Positions 1 through 11,800 of a DNA stretch of 64,000 nucleotides are shown one piece after another (the first letter of the stretch is position 1; each line of letters opens with the position of its first letter). Below the pieces are notes generated by a model. That model made no database searches. It worked only from the letters and a program-made list of their open reading frames with translations, and was not told the DNA's origin. Where the stretch lies: assembly GCA_921293015.1 (NCBI GenBank), contig OV121086.1:27576254-27640253 (forward strand), written 5' to 3'. The position numbers and the translations under genes are program-made. Source of the stretch: Phorcus lineatus. Taxonomy: Eukaryota > Mollusca > Gastropoda > Trochida > Trochidae.

Positions 1-907
1 TTATGATACGTACACAACAAACCTCCAACAAACATGCAATAACGATATCGCTAGCAGGTTTATGTAGATACAAGGTTTCTGCATTATAGTGCTTTTCATT
101 CATAAGTAGAAGTATAGAAATAGGTTTAGGGAGTTACCTCTTTGAAGTGCACATTTTGACTCGATAACAAAAACTCTCAAACCTTGTATCTTATTTAAAT
201 GCCAGATGCATTTCTTAAGCACTAAAAACATTTTAAAAAGCTGCAAATATTATGGGAAAAACATAAACTTTAATTTTTACCCCTACACTCCAAGCTTCTT
301 TAAACCCCCTGAAACACCAATATTTTTAAGAGAAAACCATCTAAATTTACATATACCAGTCTCAATCTTTCAAAGATAAATTTTTAGATTCCTTGATTAG
401 ATGGTTCATGAGTAAATCAAAAGAAGATGTGAGGTTTGCTACCCCACCTAAATGAACAATCAGTAAAGGCCAAATTTGCTAACATCAGTTGCCATACAAA
501 GATGGTATTCTGAAAACTGTGGCATCCAATGTCAGTAGATGATGGAAAAGAAGGTAAAATGGCTGCCAAGGCAACTACAGACTTCACTCTACCAATTGAG
601 CTAACGAGAATTCCCAAGAATTAATGGCCTATATTTTCAAATCCCTCTCAGCACTAAGATAGTCGTAAGTACTATCCATTAACATTGGCTAACAACTATC
701 TTACCACTAAGAGAGCTACGAGAGTCTAAGCCCTGGCTAATAAGAACGGTTGTGACCTCACTCCGCCAAAGAAACACCAAAATGTAAGAAGATGGGATAG
801 GGTTATTTCAACAGTGTCAACAAAGAAAACCAGACAATGTGAACCCGATATCTCAATGCTTAGAATAAACAAAACAAGTGTTTGCCACTAACATGGCAAT
901 GTCCCCT
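1..907. other. No gene recognised (AT-rich, likely intron of SLC25A26)
   Basis: I see no coding exon here on either strand. Because the SLC25A26 exons found at 8836-13167 stop before the C-terminal third of that carrier, this stretch is probably part of its next, long intron (inference). Confidence 0.4.
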
Positions 908-1104
908 GCCGTTATTGCATGAAAAATGTATTACACAGTGGTCAAAGTGTCGTTGTGACCTTGAAAATGAGGTCAAGGTCACCAATGTCGACTGGCGTCT
1001 GAGTCTTCCTCCCTTGAAGGCTGTTACCAAATATGAACATTCTAGGTGCTAAGCTTTACGAGATATTGTGTTAACAATGTATAACAAGGTCATGACAGTG
1101 TTGC
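908..1104. repeat. Satellite array, left part
   Basis: About one and a third units of the same ~140-bp repeat that resumes at 7346. Shared words include GTCAAAGTGTCG, GAGGTCAAGGTCACC, GTCGACTGGCGTCTGAG and CTAGGTGCTAAGCTT. The array is interrupted by the piggyBac element starting at 1109. Confidence 0.85.
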
Positions 1105-1559
1105 TTAACCCTTCCGTTGCTGAATATTATTTTGACCAGTTTTGCCCCCGTGGCTGAATTTTCCAGCACTCGCCTCGCTACGGTAATAACGCAATTAGCC
1201 CCTGTGGCTGAATTATTTCGCACCGCGAGTCGCGGCTGTTTTTTCGATAAATGGTGTATTCACATGGCGGATTACGGATGAAACTGACCGTTCGATACAA
1301 AAGTAGCCCGCCAATCCCGTACACAAATGAACGATCTTTATCCAACACTTTGAATGAAATTTTTATCCTACCTAGAACGGTTTCTATTGCAATATGAAGA
1401 TTGTCTTTATTTAGAGTTACGGAAAATCCTTAAATATAATCGCACAATTAATTTTTTTATATGGAATTGAAGATACATTATTCCTCTTTACGATGATATA
1501 TGTCTTTTTACAATGCGACCTCTAGTTAGATTTCTACAATTATCTAAAGATTGTCTTTA

Positions 1560-2690
1560 TTTCCGGCTGAATAAAATCCCTAATACTTAGCGCGCATACA
1601 TGTATTATATATGGAATTGTAGACAATTTATTCTTCTTTATGATGATAAAAGATTGTTAGAAAATGTCACCCTGTTCAAAAGATATACGCCGCGAAAGAT
1701 GGTTGGGGGTACCCCGAGGATGCTCCGACATAACGGGATTTTTAGCCAGAACTAATTCTCCCTTGGGCAGTCTGGCATCGGTACGCTAATTAGTACCGTT
1801 ATACCCCCGGGGCACCCCCGAGGCACCAGCATGCGAGTGCCAGTGTTCTAAGCACCAGCGTTGCTTCCTGCTGTACCGATCCTCTCGGCGCGTGCAGTCA
1901 CACGCGGGCGAACATTCCGAGATAATAAAATCAATCATTCTATACGCACGCCGCATCGTTATTTCTTGCTGCGCATGTACAAATTATACATGGAAATAAA
2001 GATAAATCTTTCGTCCTTACGACTGTGAAAAAATAATGAAAAGGTGCCAACTGGTTCAAAAGATATGAAAAACGAAAGAGTGATACCCTCAACTAGTTGA
2101 AAACAAATTTTGATAAGCGTTCTATTTGCGACACCAGTCGCATCATCCACCGCATCGTTATTATTGACTGCGCATATGCATATTATACATGGAATTAAAA
2201 ACAATTATATTCCCTTGAAATAGGTGAAAAAAATATAAAAAAGTATAAAATAGTTCGGGAGATATGAACCGCGAAAGAGCGACACCCTCAACTACTTGAA
2301 AATAGATTTTGACAATCGTTTTATTTGCGACATTTGTCGCAGCACTCGCCGCACCATTTTTATTAATTGCGCACATGCATATTATACATGGAATTAAAGA
2401 TCATTCTTTCCGCTTGAGAAAGGTGGAAAAAAATTTAAAAAGTGCCAAATAGTTCGGGAGATATGAACCGTTAAAGAGGGGTACCCTCAGACATTTGGGG
2501 AAAAAAATTGATAATTGCGACATTTCTCGCATTATTTGCCGCTTCTTTATTATGTGTTGCGCACATACACATTTCATAAAGAATCAAAGCCAGTTCTTTT
2601 CCCTTTACGATGATGTAAAAAGTATGAAGTTTCGCCACCCGATTCTAAGAAAACAAATTGCGAAAGATCGGGGGTAGGTTCGTGATGCGG
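1560..2690. repeat. Subterminal direct repeats of the piggyBac element (left side)
   Basis: Four to five diverged units of about 170-190 bp, each with a GCGCAxATG(C/T)A core, an ATGGAATTAAAGA-like word, a TTCGGGAGATATGAA-like word and a TACCCTCA word. Related units in the same orientation recur at 6060-6840, on the other side of the transposase. Such repeats may be transposase-binding regions (inference). Confidence 0.65.
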
Positions 2691-2872
2691 CTCGTATCGA
2701 ACGTCCAGTGACAGCTCACATTGACTTTCTCTGTCTCTTTTACGACTTAAAAAAAAGATTATTTTATTGACAATCAGTATTTTATATTACACTTATTCAC
2801 CTTATTGATGTGAAGAATAAACTTTATAAGGAGAGTAACGCTCATCCACACTTCTGCTTCTTTCTTCTTTCT

Positions 2873-4867
2873 TCAATCTTCTTGATTATCCCCCTCATTT
2901 TCCTTCTCTGACATCAAACTGATATAAGCTTTAGTGCAATCTTGTGACGTGTGATAAATTCTGAAACATGGTGCTGCACATAGAGCCACATTACACTCGA
3001 TACATTCGAAAGAAGATTCTTTGCCTACCCTTTTCTTCTTTCGAACTGGCTGATTTGTTTCTTCGAATTCCCTTCGACGAAGTTCTCTATTCGCTTTGGA
3101 GCAAACAACACACATGCGTGTTAGGTTTTTCTTCTTTCCAACAGGCTGAATCTTTGATGGAAAGTGACGACCATGGAGTCGCAAGACACTATCGTCGCTC
3201 GTGCTCGGCCGGCCGCGAGGACGTCTGCGCAGGGAGGGCACTTTTTCTGTTTCGGCGAAGGTGATCATATGCTGCACCAAATCTTTTCTAAATTGACGGC
3301 TTGTTTTCAAAGGTTTGTCTTCTGAGAATTCTTTATAGATAATGTAAGAATTCAACATGGCAACGTTCAACACATGAAACCACACGCGCTTCCACCATTT
3401 AAGAGTTTTCATTTTGAACGGGGTGTACGACAGCATCTGGTCGGCCCGATCCACACCTCCCATATATTTGTTGTATTCGTGCACAATACGTGGTCTCGTA
3501 TTTGCTTCCCCAGTCACTCGGTTCTTCTTTCCTGTCTCTACAATTTCGGCGTCTTCTACGGTTGACATGAGCAACACTGACTTCCTGTCCTCATACCGCA
3601 AAACGAGTAGGTCTTGATTGTGATAGATTGTCATATCCCCTTTCTTCTGATTCTTCTGTGCCTTCTTTAGCTTTTCAGGAATGCCTTTGCGATTTCCTCT
3701 CAAAGTTCCCGTCGCACCAGTTCCCATTTCCCACAAGTTTATATACAATGCCACCGAGGAATAGAAATTGTCCATGAACACATGATACCCTTTCCCAGCA
3801 TATTCCTTCACCAAGTCCATGACGAGATCATACGTTTTCCCACCAACAGAAACAGCTTCATTTGTTTTTCCAGTGTAGAGTTTGAACTTGCAAACATAAC
3901 CATTTGTTGAGTCGCACAACATGTAGGCCTTTATCCCATACTTCTTCGGCTTGTCGGGATTATATACTTTGAAACTCAGATTGCCTTTCCAAGGCACCAA
4001 CCCTTCGTCAACACAAATGTTTTGATGCGGCTTATAAACTCTGGAAAAACGATGCACGATGCGTTGGTACAGATAGCCAAGTTTATTCATTGGTGAAAAA
4101 TGCGGAGTGTTTCGTCCCGGCATTAGGTTGTTATCATTCAAATGTAGATACGTTAGCAGTAGCCAGAACCTGTCGCGGGGCATGCACTTGGAAAAGAAGG
4201 GCGTCGACGTAACATCACTTGTTGACCAATACTCAGAAAAGTTTCTCTGTACAACCAGAGACATTGCTATTGTCATTGCAATGAATACTTTCATTTCTTC
4301 GGCATTCGTATCATACCAGTGCCTCAACCGTGAACAGGGTTTCAGAACCTTATCATCGACCTGTTGGTGGAAGTATCTGTTGGTTTCTGCTGCCAATGAT
4401 CCATAATCATCTTCATGAAAAAACAGTCCGAAAAAGTCTACAGGTTGCGGGTTATCAGGCAATTCTATAAACCGTCCTAATCCCGTTGCGCCAGTAAAAT
4501 GCAAGTCGACACGTCCACGTTGCCTCGGCCCCTCTTCCCAGCGATCCATAAAATTATCTTGGTCATCAAAATGTGTGTCCATTTCATTATATTGCTCGTC
4601 AAAGCCACTGAACTCTTCCTCTGTGGAAGTACCAGCCATAGCAGTTTCACCCGTACCAGCTAATATGTCTCTTGCAATGTTTCTTATTTCTTGATCACTA
4701 TCAATGTCACTTTCACTATCACTGTCACTGTCACTGTCACTATCACTCTCATCAGTTGATTCCATATCAGAAGCTTCATCGGCATGGACCTCGTTGATGA
4801 AGTCGTCGTCGCTAGACGTTGACGGACCTTCCCAACTCCTGGTTCGCGGCCTCCTGGCCTTAGGCAT
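2873..4867 (-). CDS. piggyBac transposase (PGBD4-like), 664 aa, open
   Basis: This enzyme would cut and paste its own element at TTAA sites in the nucleus. The N-terminus is basic (PKARRPRTR), followed by an acidic SD-repeat tract (about residues 37-58). The catalytic core runs from about 135 to 535. The three acidic residues expected of piggyBac are present: D287 in VDEG, D366 in MDNFY and D473 in GGVDRAD. A cysteine-rich C-terminal domain follows, with C586/C589, C622/C625, C630, C634, H639 and C644, the usual piggyBac RING/PHD-like DNA-binding zinc domain. The ATG at 4867 opens the frame and there is no internal stop. Length is normal for the family (about 550-650). It lies in the middle of the TTAA-bounded element 1109-7341. 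I cannot tell whether it is expressed, but nothing visible inactivates it. Confidence 0.95.
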   Translation of the reverse strand: MPKARRPRTRSWEGPSTSSDDDFINEVHADEASDMESTDESDSDSDSDSDSESDIDSDQEIRNIARDILAGTGETAMAGTSTEEEFSGFDEQYNEMDTHFDDQDNFMDRWEEGPRQRGRVDLHFTGATGLGRFIELPDNPQPVDFFGLFFHEDDYGSLAAETNRYFHQQVDDKVLKPCSRLRHWYDTNAEEMKVFIAMTIAMSLVVQRNFSEYWSTSDVTSTPFFSKCMPRDRFWLLLTYLHLNDNNLMPGRNTPHFSPMNKLGYLYQRIVHRFSRVYKPHQNICVDEGLVPWKGNLSFKVYNPDKPKKYGIKAYMLCDSTNGYVCKFKLYTGKTNEAVSVGGKTYDLVMDLVKEYAGKGYHVFMDNFYSSVALYINLWEMGTGATGTLRGNRKGIPEKLKKAQKNQKKGDMTIYHNQDLLVLRYEDRKSVLLMSTVEDAEIVETGKKNRVTGEANTRPRIVHEYNKYMGGVDRADQMLSYTPFKMKTLKWWKRVWFHVLNVAMLNSYIIYKEFSEDKPLKTSRQFRKDLVQHMITFAETEKVPSLRRRPRGRPSTSDDSVLRLHGRHFPSKIQPVGKKKNLTRMCVVCSKANRELRRREFEETNQPVRKKKRVGKESSFECIECNVALCAAPCFRIYHTSQDCTKAYISLMSEKENEGDNQED

Positions 4868-5039
4868 CTTTCACATCAATCTGTAAATGATTGAAAATAA
4901 TTTAGGCACACGCAAGATATAATAACATCAACACATGACCTGTTGTACAGAGAAATTCAATGTGAGCTTCATGGACATTCAATTGCCACATTTTGTAAGT
5001 GTTTGAAACAAATTTGCCGTTGCGCGCCTTTGGCGCCAG

Positions 5040-5900
5040 CGGTCATCAATAATCCGGACATTTTCTAATTGTCCTGGCGAAAGCCGGACATTTTGTTTCA
5101 CGATTTGCAAAAATAACAAATCAGGACAAATTCTAACATTGCTGGACAATTTCTAACTTTCGGACAACTTTTCACAATCCAGCCGAACAAGTTCTAATGT
5201 CGCCGGACACTTTCTAACTTTTGGACGACTTTTCACAATCCCGCCGAAGGTGCCGATGGCACCGACGGCCGCCGACGTTGTATCAACATTATCAACCCTG
5301 ATGCCGCCTTCTGACTCCTATGCAACGAGCCGGCGAGTCGCGAACAACTGCCTTCTACGTCAGGAAAGTTCTGATTGTCAGTTGTGGATTACAAAAGTTT
5401 TTCAACTTTTGACTTCTCTTCCGAGAATGATAGGTTCCACGGGCCTATCCGTCGGGACGGCCGTAGTCAACGAGCACCCGGCCCCTTGTCTTTAGTTCAC
5501 TGGAAGGAACTCATGCCATCCCGACATATATAGCAAATTATTTAACACATCGGAATGCTACCAAACTTTTTTTTCAAAAATGAGTTTCCTCGACCAACAA
5601 AAATTTGGCAGAAAAAAACACATACCTGCTGGCGGTGCCCGACGAAAGTCCGCTGAAAATTTTTTTCTCGAACACGAACATTTTCGTTGGACACATTTTC
5701 TCATGACCTGATGGCGGTGCCCGGCGAAAGATCCCCGACATATTGTGTCTCAACCACAAACATTTTCGTTGGACAACTTTGCCTTGACCTGATGGCGGTT
5801 CCCGACGGCATCCCCGACATACTGTGTCTCAACCACAACATTTTCGTTGGACAATTTTCCCATGAACTGATGGCGGTGCCCGACGCAAAAATCCCCTAAC
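5040..5900. repeat. Internal tandem repeats of the piggyBac element
   Basis: Two short arrays. From 5050 to 5240 there are repeated GGACA(A/C)TTTCTAAC words with CCGCCGGAC-like spacers. From about 5680 to 5890 there are three units of about 70-75 bp containing CATTTTCGTTGGACA and CTGATGGCGGTGCCCG. They lie upstream of the transposase start, between it and the right end of the element. Confidence 0.7.
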
Positions 5901-7345
5901 TCAAAAAAGACATCAATAACGCTATGAATGTAAATCCAAAAGTTTTTTTTCCTTCAACTTTCATGGTTTATAAAACTCTATAATTGAACACTAAAGAAAC
6001 AGGGTTTCCTTCATAATTTTTTTTACTTATTACATTTATTTATAACATTTTAGCGGCGCTTGTTGAGTCTTTATTTCTATGAGCGCATAAACAAATTGTA
6101 TATCAAATTGAAGAGAATTTTCTGCTCTTTACGCTGATACCAAACGTTGTTGAGCGCGCCACTTTGTTACAGAAATACGAAATGCGAAACTTGCCAAATT
6201 TGCGGCACTTCTTGTGCCTTTATTTTTGTGTGCGCATGTATGATCAATATATTGAAATGAAGAACAACGTTCCGTCTTTATTTAGACGTAATATTTATCA
6301 AAATCCGCCAAGTGGTATAGAAAATATCGAGTGCCAAAGAAAGGTACATGAAAATCGAACTTCAGATCACATGAAAAGAACCCTTTGTGCGGCGCTTGCT
6401 GCATCGTCGTTTGTTTTAGCGCATGTACATTTTATATATCACTTTGTAGACAATTTATTCCTCTTGATAATGATATAAATGGTTTTGAAATGTGTCATTT
6501 GTACACGGGGATATGAAGTGCCAAAGTTTCCCTATTTGCGTCACTAACGGAATTGCGAAGTGCGAAAGTTGTTCTTTTTACGGCACTTGTTGAGTCTTTA
6601 TTTATTTGCGCGCATAATAATTGATATAGGGAATTAGAGACAATTCATTTGTCTTTATAGTGATGTAAAATTCAACAAAATCTTTTTCACGGTGTAAAAG
6701 AAATTCATTGTGAAAGAAAGGCACATGAAAATCGCGCTTCAGATCAGAAAAATCACCTTTTTTGCGGCACATGCGGTATCTTTATTTCACGAGGCGCACA
6801 TATGTTTTTTACATCGAATTAAAGACATTTTTTTTCTCTTTCAAATGATCCCACCTATATTGAAATCCGCCCAAGGGTTCAGAAAATAGGGCGTGCGATA
6901 GGAAGGCGTGCATAGGGTCAAAATGCACGCGTCTCAGTAAACGATAGCACGCGCGGGTCGGTAAGCTCGTGCGAGAGGCTAGAAAGTGCCCACAGGCTAT
7001 TAGCACGTGCGGCGGGGAGTGGGGGAAAATTGAGTGATTTTAACGCTTATTTTCGGTACGATAAACATTATCAATATTCTCATAACTTTCGGAGCATGTT
7101 CGCGCATTATTTAGACCACCAACGAAACAAAACACGGTAGCTTAGCGGCAGCCGGAACGAAAATACAAGCGTTGAACTGAGACTACTGCTAGGCAATAAA
7201 TTTCCGGGACCCGCTACCGAGACCCGCGGTCATAATTAGTTAGCGTGAGAAAAATAGAGTGTGCTACTCGCATCCCGCTAAGAGGACTTGCGGGCAAAGC
7301 TAATTTCATCCCGGAATATTCCGGGACCCGCATCTTAAGGGTTAA

Positions 7346-8262
7346 AGTCAACTGGTGCCTGAGTCATCCGCTGTTGTAGGCTGTCGTAAAATATGAAAAC
7401 TCTAGGTGCGAAGCTTTACGAGATATCGCGTTAACAATGTATTACACAGTGGTCAAAGTGTCATGGTGACCATGAAAATGAGGTCAGGGTCACCAATGTC
7501 GACTGGTGTCTGAGTCTTCCTCCATTGAAAGCTGTCACCAAATATGAACACTCTGGGTCCTAATCTTTACGAGTTACCGCGTTAATAATGTATTACACAG
7601 TGGTCAAAGTGTCGTGGTGACTTTTAAATTGAGGTCAAGGCCACAAAGTTGACTGGCGTCTGAGTTGCCGTCATTGAAGGTTGTCACCAAACATGAACAC
7701 TCTAAGTGCACATTAACAATTTATTAGAAAATGGTCAAAGTGTTGTGGTGACCTTGAAAATGATGTCAAGGTAACCAATGTCGACTGGCTTCTGAGTCTT
7801 CCTCTTTTGAAAGCTGTAACCAAATATGAACACTCTAGGTGCTAAGCTTCAAGAGTTATCGCGTTAAAAAGAATCCGGACGGACGTAGTGTTGTGGCAAC
7901 CTTGAAAATGACGTCAAGGTCACAATAGTCGACTTTCGCCTGAGTCTTCCTCCATTGAAAGCTGTCACCAAATATGAACACTCTAGGTGCTAAGCTTCAC
8001 TAGTTTGTCGTGGCAACCTTGAAAATGACGTCAAGGTCACCAAAGTCAACTGGCACCCGAGTCTTCCTCCATTGAAGGCTGTCACCAAATATGAACACTC
8101 TAGATGCTAAGCTTCATGAGTCATCGCGTTAACAAAAATCCGGACGGACGTAGTGTCGTGGTGACCTTGAAAATGAAGTCAAGGTCACCAAAGTCGACTG
8201 GCGTCTTCCTCCATTGAAGCTGTCACATAATATGAACACTCTAGGTGCTAAGCTTCTGCGTT
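7346..8262. repeat. Satellite array, right part (~126-150-bp units)
   Basis: About six diverged head-to-tail units. Each has GTG(T/A)CC(T)TGAAAATGA, GTCAAGGTCACC, GACTGGCGTCTGAGTC, TCCATTGAAGGCTGTCACC and CTCTAGGTGCTAAGC. Spacing between successive GTCGTGG words is about 126-151 bp. The array continues the block at 908-1104 on the other side of the piggyBac element. It probably lies in the SLC25A26 intron. Confidence 0.88.
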
Positions 8263-8835
8263 GCGGCGGGGGAAAAAAATTTTTTTTTAAACTTTTTATA
8301 AACCAAAAGGATCTAAAGAAAAGCGTAAAGTATTTAGATGTTTTATGCCAAAAATCATATTACCATAAATATTAACCTCAATATGTTTGCTCTTGTAAGT
8401 AAAACTTCAATTTACCAAAGTTTCTTTTACTTCTACATTATTCATTCATGAAATATTTTTAAATAGTCATATAAAATGGATTTTGTAAAGTAACTCTACC
8501 GGAAACTGCCCCACACAAACTGGACTGCCACGCTTGAATTGGTCGCTCTGTGTACTTTGACCAACGAGTCTAGAAAAAAAAAAAATTCTATCAGGTTTTC
8601 AAGAATTTAAAAGAAGAACAAAATATGAACAAATTTGTTTTGAAACTTTTTCATTCCATCTTTAACTGTTTTTTCCACATTTAGATGAAATACATTCAAA
8701 AATACCATCCTTTGACAGAACAAATACCAAAACTACCGATTATTGATCATCAACCACAGGGTTGTATTCACAGAAAATGAAATATATGACACTGCTTATG
8801 TCTCACAATATGCATGTGATTGTATAAAACTGCAC
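8263..8835. other. Intronic, no feature recognised
   Basis: AT-rich sequence downstream of the splice donor at 8835-8834 (minus strand). I searched it for the next SLC25A26 exon (third carrier repeat with a PLDVAKTR-like motif) and did not find it. Confidence 0.45.
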
Positions 8836-11800
8836 CTTGAAATACTCCCAGAGAGGGAACTGTATGAGTGAGAAGGGCACCTCTCTAATTACTGTGCTGA
8901 AGTACCCTCTGTACAGTCCACGGAATCCCTGTAGAACAAGATTGGCCTTCTGTTAATTGCTGCAGGGAAAGGATCAGCAGAAACTAATTCTTCTGCAAAG
9001 TCAGTATCTTAAATCTGGCAAGAATATTTAAGAATTGACTTCAACATTTATTAAGTTCATGGAGGTATAAACTTAAAAACCGATGTGCAAACTGTGTGAA
9101 TCCGCGTAGCGGATTTACGCCGAGTTTGCACATCGGTTTTTAAGTTTATACCTCCATGAACTTAATAAATGTTGAAGTCAATTCTTATAAATAAATATAT
9201 ACATACTAGTTGTTTTTAAAACATTTTATTGCTCTAAATATACATCTTTGCACCAAATAGAGCTGCACAATATACGCGGATGAATTCAACTCTCAACAGC
9301 ATGAAAGAGATAAAATGTCAATCAAAACGTCATCGGATCCCTAGCCCCGCCTACAAAACGTTCATCAGCCAATGAAAATCTACAACGCACGTGGCCCTGA
9401 ACTTATCGGACGTCCGTCACAAGTGGCCTTGACATTGCTAGTTCTCACAGTTGTAAACACAAATCGCGAACGTAGAACTCGGAGAGGAAACCAGCCGAAT
9501 TTACCCTCGTACATGCCATATACTGGTGGTGTTATGATCTCGATCTAACGGAATCTGATTAAACAGCACACAGTTCTTAAACTTAATGAGGAGCCAAGCT
9601 TAACTCGGTTCATGAACTTAACGACATTACTTTGCCAACCTCCCTGCAACGGCCGCGAGAGCATTGAAGAATGACATTTGCCTTCTGTGGGGTGGAACAC
9701 GATCGGTTGTAATTTCTGATAGAGCTCTCTTGTTTATTATGAAAATGACTACCTTTAGAACCTTTGACAACAATAATTATTTCATACTGAATTATGTTAA
9801 TTTTTTATTTACCTACTTTCAAGAAGTGGCATTGCACAAAGTGTTGCTATTTTTAGAAAAACGTAACTTGTTTACAAATAGTTCCGTCGATGGGCGTGGC
9901 TTAAAATGATGTGACGTCACGAAATTAAGTTTATGGAGGTATGAACTGAACTTCTATAACCGTGTTCAGCGAATCAGATTGACGCAAAGCAATTGCTATT
10001 TATTTATTACAAAACAACTGCTTGTTATCTATCTTCCCACGCATGGCCTTTACTTCCGCCAACCATAATGTCTTGCTTAGATAGGCCTTGCTACACTTTC
10101 CAAATTTTTTTGTGCTTGTTGCCAAGGCTCCTGGGACGGGTTTCGATATTCCAATGATAAATCGTATGAGAGTTGCAACTCTTGGCCAAAGAGAGTGCTG
10201 CACTCAAAACACAAATTTTGACAGGTTGGAAGCAAGGTTTAAATTAGCTAGTGATAGAAACTGGTGCATTTTAAAGCTATGCAGGGGAAGATGCTTGTTA
10301 TCATGCCTTTTGGATGCTCAAAAATTGTATGTGACAGCAAAGTGACTGGTATTTTGTATTTCATTTTGTTTACACCACTTGAGTCATAGTTGCACAACAT
10401 GTTAAGGAATAATAGTCATACCAATATTACATATTTAGGATTTATCATACCATAACTGCAGATCTGAACCCTGATTTCAATCTATTGTTATGGTTTCATA
10501 TGAATCTGCAAATTGAACATTAACCTATCACAACATATAGAGAATCTGTGGGCACCTCTGTAGCGAGAGTTGTACGGAAGGATTGTAACGATGTTGTTGA
10601 GTGGTTCGCCTGAGTTCTCTGCTTCACAACCTCCACCGGGACCCTCAACAAACACGCAGCCTGGGAAAGAACAAAACAAGATTTGTCAATTACTTTAAGT
10701 GTTACCTTTCATGTTATTAAACAGTGTCCATAAACGTTCCGCCTAATATTAACCCTAAAAAAATGCAAGTTGTCTCATTGACCCAGAGCAACACTTTCAC
10801 ATTAACATAGGTTTTACATTTGAACAAACAACAAAATGAGGTGATGTGAGGTGAGGTGAATAAGGGTTTTATTGCCGTTTTCAAGAGGTTTTCACTTATA
10901 TCACAGCCGATAGTATTATTGCAGGAAAGAAAACCTGCAACGCTTATTTGGCTATGCATTGCGATGAAACCTGCAAGTGTGGACTGCAACTTGTGAACCA
11001 TGGGTGGTTATGTGCTGATATTTAGTGTAACATTGCACCTAATTACTGTGTGTAGAACAGTTCCCTACTGCAGACATAATTGCCGAGCCCCTGGCATATT
11101 CGAACCTCAGACCTCTTGACACAAAGCCAAAGCCGAATGCACTAACCACTGCGCCACCTCCTCCATTTAAAGAATACTGTATAACAAAATTTTATCTGTA
11201 CATATATATATGAGCTGAGTTGGAATTAAGTTACAGTTAAATTGTTTTCCATTATTGAAAATTTAAAAACTCACGATTTCTCCCATGGAAGCTGCTGTCA
11301 TGTGACCAACAGGGGCTAGGGAATCATGGGAAAGCACACCAAACACGTGCTTGGTTGTCTCATATGTACAGAAGAACAGTGCAGCTGAAAGAAATTGAAA
11401 AGAACATATCACATAATGTTTTGGACAGTTTTTTATCATAGGCAAAAAACTTGTTTTGTCCTGCCACCTGTACTTTATAAACATGAAGATTGGTTTGACA
11501 TAGATTAACACAGTTTAACCTTAAATTCATCTCCCAAGTGTATTCTGAACCAAAGAACTTCCTCGGTCACTGTTTAGTCAAATGAAAGTCAATAACAGAA
11601 TTGAAAATCAAATGGCATGTCCTGATATCAGGTGACATTAGCATAAAAATTTAAAGGCTGAACGAAACAAAGACACGTTTCTTCGGCGCTGATGCAGTAA
11701 AGTAAAGGGTTACCCATGATATTTAAGGCACTTCTAAACTAATTTTTCTATGAAGAAAAAATCTAACGAGTTGTTCCATATCTTTAATTTGAAATAAAAC

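Larger units (their letters stand above)
1109..7341 (-). mobile_element. piggyBac-like DNA transposon, 6.2 kb, apparently complete
   Basis: The unit is bounded by TTAA on both sides (1105-1108 and 7342-7345). It begins with CCCTT and ends with AAGGG, the TTAA target site and CCC-type end expected of piggyBac. The same satellite repeat lies on both flanks, so the insertion point is clear. It holds one long transposase frame on the minus strand (2873-4867). Outside the gene it is rich in internal repeats: ~180-bp direct units around GCGCACATGCATATTATACATGG-like words at about 1570-2680 and again at 6060-6840, GGACAxTTTCTAAC-type repeats at 5050-5240, and ~75-bp units at 5680-5890. Perfect terminal inverted repeats are only about 5 bp. 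An open transposase suggests a fairly young insertion. The ends could be wrong if a solo TTAA was misread. Confidence 0.78.

Noticed and set aside
4688-4752. CACTGT simple repeat
   Set aside because: It is the coding sequence of the acidic SD tract of the piggyBac transposase, not a separate feature.
10837-11162. Possible tRNA gene
   Set aside because: A-box and B-box words occur, but there is no foldable cloverleaf with matching acceptor stem and the unit continues into a SINE body; the same holds at 54595-54910.
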